From an uncultured Candidatus Melainabacteria bacterium (lineage in GTDB: Bacteria; Cyanobacteriota; Vampirovibrionia; Gastranaerophilales; Gastranaerophilaceae), in the NCBI GenBank assembly GCA_934754425.1, contig CAKVIN010000012.1, forward strand, positions 1-64,000: 64,000 nucleotides of DNA. The letters are read 5' to 3'. The translations under genes and the position numbers were made by a program. The notes under the pieces are model-generated. The model did not search any database, was not told the origin of the DNA, and saw only the letters and a program-made list of their open reading frames with translations. Below are positions 62,538 to 64,000 of the stretch, piece after piece (within the stretch, counting starts at the first letter, position 1; each line of letters opens with the position of its first letter).

Positions 62538-62571
62538 AACTTCCTCCTTAATTACCATAATTATATCACTT

Positions 62572-62605
62572 AAAAAGGGTCGAACAACTTAGTTCGACCC
62601 TTTTT
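62572..62605. terminator. Bidirectional rho-independent terminator
   Basis: AAAAAGGGTCGAAC pairs with GTTCGACCCTTTTT around AACTTA. It ends the clpX transcript and lies before ilvC, both minus strand. Confidence 0.9.
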
Positions 62606-62622
62606 GTAAATTTAAAATCAAT

Positions 62623-63954
62623 TTAAGCGATTTCTGCTCTTGTTTTAGTTGATAAATCTGATGATTTGTTATTAGGCAAATGAATCAACTCTGCAGTATT
62701 ATCAATCTCATCTTGCTTTTCAACCATATCTTTTGTTACAACAAATTTTGTTATGTCATGCTTTGTTGGAATATCATACATAACATCAAGCATCAATTCT
62801 TCAACAATAGAACGCAATGCTCTTGCACCCGTTTTACGTTTGATAGCTTTTTGTGCAATTAAATCTATAGCTTCCGGTTCAAACTCTAAATCAACTCCAT
62901 CCATTTCCATCAAGCACTTGTATTGTTTTAATACAGCATTTTTAGGTTCTGTTAAAATCATTTTTAAAGTTTTTTCATCCAATGCATCAAGAACGGCATA
63001 AACAGGAATTCTACCTATAAATTCAGGAATTAAACCAAATTTTAACAAATCTTCAGGTTGTAATTTTTTAAGAATTCTAGCTGCAGCTTGTTCTTTTTCA
63101 GCCTGAGTAGGTGCAGATTTTCCAAAACCGATAGATGAACCGTCTTTAACACGATGTTCAATAATTTTATCTAAGTCAACAAACGCACCACCTACAATAA
63201 ATAAGATATTGCTTGTGTCAATTTGAATCATTTCTTGTTGAGGATGTTTTCTGCCACCTTGAGGCGGAACATTTGCAACAGTACCTTCAATAAGTTTTAA
63301 TAATGCTTGTTGAACACCTTCACCTGATACATCTCTTGTAATAGATGTATTTTCAGATTTTCTTGCAATTTTATCAATTTCATCAATATAAATAATGCCT
63401 CTTTCAGCTTTTTTAGCATCAAATTCAGCATTTTGGTATAATCTCAAAAGAATATTTTCTACGTCATCACCAACATAACCTGCTTCGGTTAAAGTTGTAG
63501 CATCAGCTACTGCGAATGGAACATCTAACATTTTTGCCAAAGTTTGAGCTAATAATGTTTTTCCGCTACCTGTTGGGCCAACCAGAAGAATATTTGATTT
63601 TTGAATTTCTACGCCGTTAGTATTTTCTTGTTTATTGTGTTTAAGACGTTTGTAATGGTTATAAACAGCAACAGAAAGCACTTTTTTTGCATCATCTTGA
63701 CCTACAATATGCTCATCAAGATAAGCTTTTATCTCGTGAGGTTTTGGAATTGCTTTTTCTTCAACCTGTTCTGAAGCTTTATCTTGTTTTTCACCTTTAT
63801 TTTCTTTTGCTTCAAAAAATTCTTCATCCAATATTTCATTGCATAATTCTACACATTCGTCACAAATAAATACATCAGGTCCGGCTATTAATTTTTTTAC
63901 CTGATCCTGTGTTTTACCGCAAAACGAACATTTTAACCTATCATTAGATGACAT
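62623..63954 (-). CDS. clpX: ATP-dependent Clp protease ATP-binding subunit ClpX
   Basis: ClpX unfolds substrates for ClpP. It has an N-terminal C4 zinc finger (CSFCGKTQDQVKKLIAGP, then ICDECVELC), Walker A GPTGSGKTLL, Walker B IIYIDEIDKIA, and the ClpP-binding IGF loop (SSIGFGKS). The C-terminal domain is complete. Length 443 residues. RBS ACAGGAGAA. clpP and tig, the usual neighbours, are not visible, though they may lie beyond the right edge. Confidence 0.97.
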   Translation of the reverse strand: MSSNDRLKCSFCGKTQDQVKKLIAGPDVFICDECVELCNEILDEEFFEAKENKGEKQDKASEQVEEKAIPKPHEIKAYLDEHIVGQDDAKKVLSVAVYNHYKRLKHNKQENTNGVEIQKSNILLVGPTGSGKTLLAQTLAKMLDVPFAVADATTLTEAGYVGDDVENILLRLYQNAEFDAKKAERGIIYIDEIDKIARKSENTSITRDVSGEGVQQALLKLIEGTVANVPPQGGRKHPQQEMIQIDTSNILFIVGGAFVDLDKIIEHRVKDGSSIGFGKSAPTQAEKEQAAARILKKLQPEDLLKFGLIPEFIGRIPVYAVLDALDEKTLKMILTEPKNAVLKQYKCLMEMDGVDLEFEPEAIDLIAQKAIKRKTGARALRSIVEELMLDVMYDIPTKHDITKFVVTKDMVEKQDEIDNTAELIHLPNNKSSDLSTKTRAEIA

Positions 63955-64000
63955 AACATTCTCCTGTCTAATAGAAGTTTAGAGGTATTGATACTAGCAA

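Noticed and set aside
653..63954. Flagellar or type III structural genes
   Set aside because: I looked for flagellin, hook, export-gate and ATPase signatures in the translated ORFs and saw none; only FliW, CsrA and the promoter motif point to the flagellar system.
1..64000. CRISPR arrays, tRNA genes, insertion sequences, prophage
   Set aside because: No regularly spaced short repeats, no cloverleaf-like GC-rich segments and no transposase, integrase or capsid-like ORFs were seen.

Overview
The window is AT-rich, gene-dense bacterial DNA with few long gaps. An OmpR-type response regulator at 47143-47934 closely resembles cyanobacterial RpaB. There are no photosynthesis genes, and several genes fit an anaerobic lifestyle (flavodiiron protein, glycine decarboxylase GcvPB, GH57 enzyme, radical SAM). 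I infer a non-photosynthetic relative of Cyanobacteria, most likely Melainabacteria/Vampirovibrionia (Gastranaerophilales-like). This is inference from protein content; no marker gene was searched.

Layout. 1-500 looks like the promoter and leader region of an rRNA operon running off the left edge on the minus strand. 653-3489 is a minus-strand cluster with CsrA and its antagonist FliW. 3578-7160 holds a GshB-like ATP-grasp enzyme, two phosphoesterase/MBL-type hydrolases and a TPR protein. 7251-11168 holds a large EF-hand protein and a kinase-like protein. 11275-19440 is a long plus-strand housekeeping run (proA, tyrA, ruvX, tilS, hpt, plus a ClpX-type zinc-finger protein and an ATPase-less triple Clp_N protein). 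19481-30322 holds small membrane proteins, fprA, a TPR protein, a GH57 enzyme, a sigma factor overlapping gcvPB, and enolase. 30660-34041 holds an anthrax-lethal-factor-like metallopeptidase and a coiled-coil protein. 34143-41304 is transport, radical SAM, MgtC-like, dGTPase and lipoate/octanoate transferase. 41356-43938 is an 860-residue coiled-coil repeat protein. 44327-49248 holds an M16 peptidase, the RpaB-like regulator, a secreted protein and panD. 49436-53608 holds a small protein and a 1253-residue YD-like repeat protein. 53723-63954 returns to housekeeping (prenyl synthase, lepB, lysC, an antiporter, a methyltransferase, ilvC, clpX).

The most interesting signal is a dispersed regulon. 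Five separate genes or gene pairs (starts at 7251, 30660, 32878, 43938 on the minus strand, and 49436) are preceded by nearly the same promoter: TAAAGTTTT, then GCCGTWA after 15 nt (16 in one case), with a TTTTGTAACAAA-like element 14 nt upstream of TAAA. This matches the sigma-28 (FliA) consensus. The products are large proteins without Sec signal peptides, with EF-hand, lethal-factor-like protease, coiled-coil/hydrophobic and YD-like repeat features. A sigma-70 family factor (26903) and the FliW-CsrA pair lie in the same window, but no flagellar structural gene does. I propose a sigma-28-like regulon of secreted, effector-like proteins, possibly exported by a flagellar-type or type III apparatus encoded elsewhere. 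A second shared promoter core (AAATACTTTATATAT) links three of the orphan proteins (43938, 55401, 57667), and two proteins (32878, 57667) share similar N- and C-terminal ends.
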